7,495 bases of DNA. Origin: Mycoplasmatota bacterium (lineage in GTDB: Bacteria > Bacillota_I > Bacilli_A > Izemoplasmatales > Izemoplasmataceae). Below the pieces are notes generated by a model. The model worked only from the letters and a program-made list of their open reading frames with translations. It did no database searches and was not told the origin of the DNA. The DNA is taken from the NCBI GenBank assembly GCA_022712785.1, contig JAFLJX010000052.1, positions 1 through 7,495 on the forward strand. The letters are read 5' to 3'. Below, one piece after another: positions 6,693 through 7,495 of the stretch. How positions within the stretch are numbered: position 1 is the first letter of the stretch; each line of letters starts with the position of its first letter. Position numbers and translations under genes: made by a program.

Positions 6693-6720
6693 TTGAGATG
6701 GTATCAATTCAAAATATAAT
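6693..6720 (+). promoter_or_regulatory. Promoter of the metal-binding lipoprotein gene
   Basis: TTGAGA (6693-6698, one mismatch to TTGACA) and a perfect TATAAT (6715-6720) are separated by 16 bases. Transcription would start near 6727 and give a leader of about 76 bases before the ATG at 6803. A second, weaker pair, TTGACT (6734-6739) and TACACT (6757-6762, spacer 17), lies downstream and could be an alternative promoter with a shorter leader. Confidence 0.6.
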
Positions 6721-6771
6721 TTGCATATATCACTTGACTATTATTTGAACAAGGTATACACTAAGAATATG

Positions 6772-6787
6772 TTAAGGCATGCATTAA
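6772..6787. promoter_or_regulatory. 16-bp near-palindrome in the leader, candidate operator
   Basis: TTAAGGCATGCATTAA matches its own reverse complement at 14 of 16 positions, centred on GCATGC. It sits just before the SD of the metal-binding lipoprotein gene and downstream of both candidate promoters. A dyad here would fit a repressor of the DtxR/MntR or Fur/Zur type blocking transcription when metal is plentiful. I do not recognise it as the established box of any of these, so the role is inference. Confidence 0.35.
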
Positions 6788-6802
6788 GAAAAGGAGAATA
6801 TT

Positions 6803-7495
6803 ATGAAAAAATTGTTATTAGTATCATTATTTATATTTACATTATTATTATCATCATGTACTAACCAAGGCTATAAATATATAGATGGAAAAGTCAACAT
6901 TGTAGCTACTACTACAATGATTGGGGATTTAGCACAAAATATCGGGGGAGAGTATGTTAGTGTTACTACATTAATGAATACCGGAGTTGACCCACATCTT
7001 TATCAACCTAAAGCAAGTGATACAAATGCTTTATTAGAAGCTGATTTAATTATTATTAATGGATTACATCTTGAGGGTCAAATGGGAGAAGTTTTAGAGA
7101 ATGTTGATCAGGAAAAACTTCTTATAATAGGAGACTATCTTGATACCACAGATTTGTTGTATATTGACAGCCATACTGTTGATCCACATATTTGGTTCAA
7201 TGTATTAAATTGGGAAAAAGCAGCACAAGCACTTGTTAATAAATTAATTGAAGTAGACAACGAAAACAAATCATCATATCAATCAATGGGAGATAATTAT
7301 TTAGTTGAATTAAATGATTTACACCAATATGTAATTGATCGTGTTTCAGAACTTACTGAAAGTCAAAGGGTTCTTGTCACAGCGCATGATGCATTTAATT
7401 ATTTTGGAAATACATATGGATTTGAAGTTTATGCTATTCAGGGTATTTCTACTGAAAGTGAAGCAAGCGTCAGTGACATAAGTACTTTGGCTCAA
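6803..7495 (+). CDS. Metal (Zn/Mn) ABC transporter substrate-binding lipoprotein, ZnuA/TroA family, 3' end outside window
   Basis: 231 codons are open to the right edge; the family is usually about 300 residues, so roughly the last quarter is missing. The signal peptide MKKLLLVSLFIFTLLLSSC has its lipobox cysteine at 19, so the protein is a membrane-anchored receptor that passes a divalent metal to an ABC permease. Family motifs: VNIVATTTMIGDLAQNIGG (31-49), GVDPHLYQPKASD (61-73), INGLHLEGQM (85-94), DPHIWFNV (127-134), LVTAHDAFNYFGNTYG (191-206) and IQGISTESEAS (212-222). Three expected metal ligands are seen: His65, His129 and His195. The fourth, an acidic residue, would lie beyond the window. 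The His-rich loop of high-capacity zinc ZnuA proteins is absent, so TroA-like Zn or Mn binding is more likely, but the metal cannot be fixed from this. The SD AAGGAG (6791-6796) is 6 bases from the ATG. Permease and ATPase genes are expected downstream. Confidence 0.9.
   Translation, partial: MKKLLLVSLFIFTLLLSSCTNQGYKYIDGKVNIVATTTMIGDLAQNIGGEYVSVTTLMNTGVDPHLYQPKASDTNALLEADLIIINGLHLEGQMGEVLENVDQEKLLIIGDYLDTTDLLYIDSHTVDPHIWFNVLNWEKAAQALVNKLIEVDNENKSSYQSMGDNYLVELNDLHQYVIDRVSELTESQRVLVTAHDAFNYFGNTYGFEVYAIQGISTESEASVSDISTLAQ

Noticed and set aside
1..7495. CRISPR array, insertion sequence ends, prophage or integrase genes
   Set aside because: No regularly spaced repeats, no transposase or integrase frames and no direct repeats flanking a gene block were seen.

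Overview
This is a strongly A+T-rich window that reads with the standard bacterial code: TGA ends two of the genes and every tryptophan checked is TGG. Strong Shine-Dalgarno (SD) sites, extended -10 promoters (TG-N-TATAAT), lipobox lipoproteins and the order comEA-comEC-holA point to a low-GC Firmicute or a Mollicutes-related lineage that keeps TGA as stop (Acholeplasma, Haloplasma or Izemoplasma-like). The gene content supports this only loosely, and I cannot name the species.

Layout. (1) 1-1340, plus strand: the last 45 codons of a probable permuted NlpC/P60-type cysteine hydrolase. Its stop codon directly abuts the start of a 399-residue lipoprotein of unknown function that looks like a beta-propeller. 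(2) 1341-1926: a convergent intergenic region. It holds a clear plus-strand terminator (about 1445-1495), an extended -10 promoter just behind it, a minus-strand terminator (1642-1671), and a locally GC-richer segment (about 1788-1856) with a minus-strand promoter candidate at its edge. Together these could define an unrecognised small RNA. (3) 1927-5568, minus strand: comEA, comEC and holA. comEA and comEC overlap by 29 bp. holA has its own promoter, which lies in the last codons of comEC. (4) 5569-5688: a divergent promoter region. (5) 5689-6567, plus strand: a DUF975-type membrane protein, followed by a perfect 20-bp hairpin. (6) 6568-6802: a leader with a good promoter and a near-palindrome. 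(7) 6803 to the end: the 5' part of a metal-binding lipoprotein of the ZnuA/TroA family, cut by the window edge.

How the genes work together: ComEA (membrane-anchored DNA receptor) and ComEC (DNA channel with a fused metallo-beta-lactamase-type domain) are the core of DNA uptake in transformation. HolA, the clamp-loader delta subunit, is a common neighbour of comEC in Firmicutes but works in replication, which fits its separate promoter. The gene starting at 6803 probably opens a zinc/manganese ABC import operon whose other genes would lie past the window. I found no complete new system. The most interesting unexplained parts are the 1496-1926 intergenic region and the hairpin at 6601-6653, which carries an SD site in its loop.
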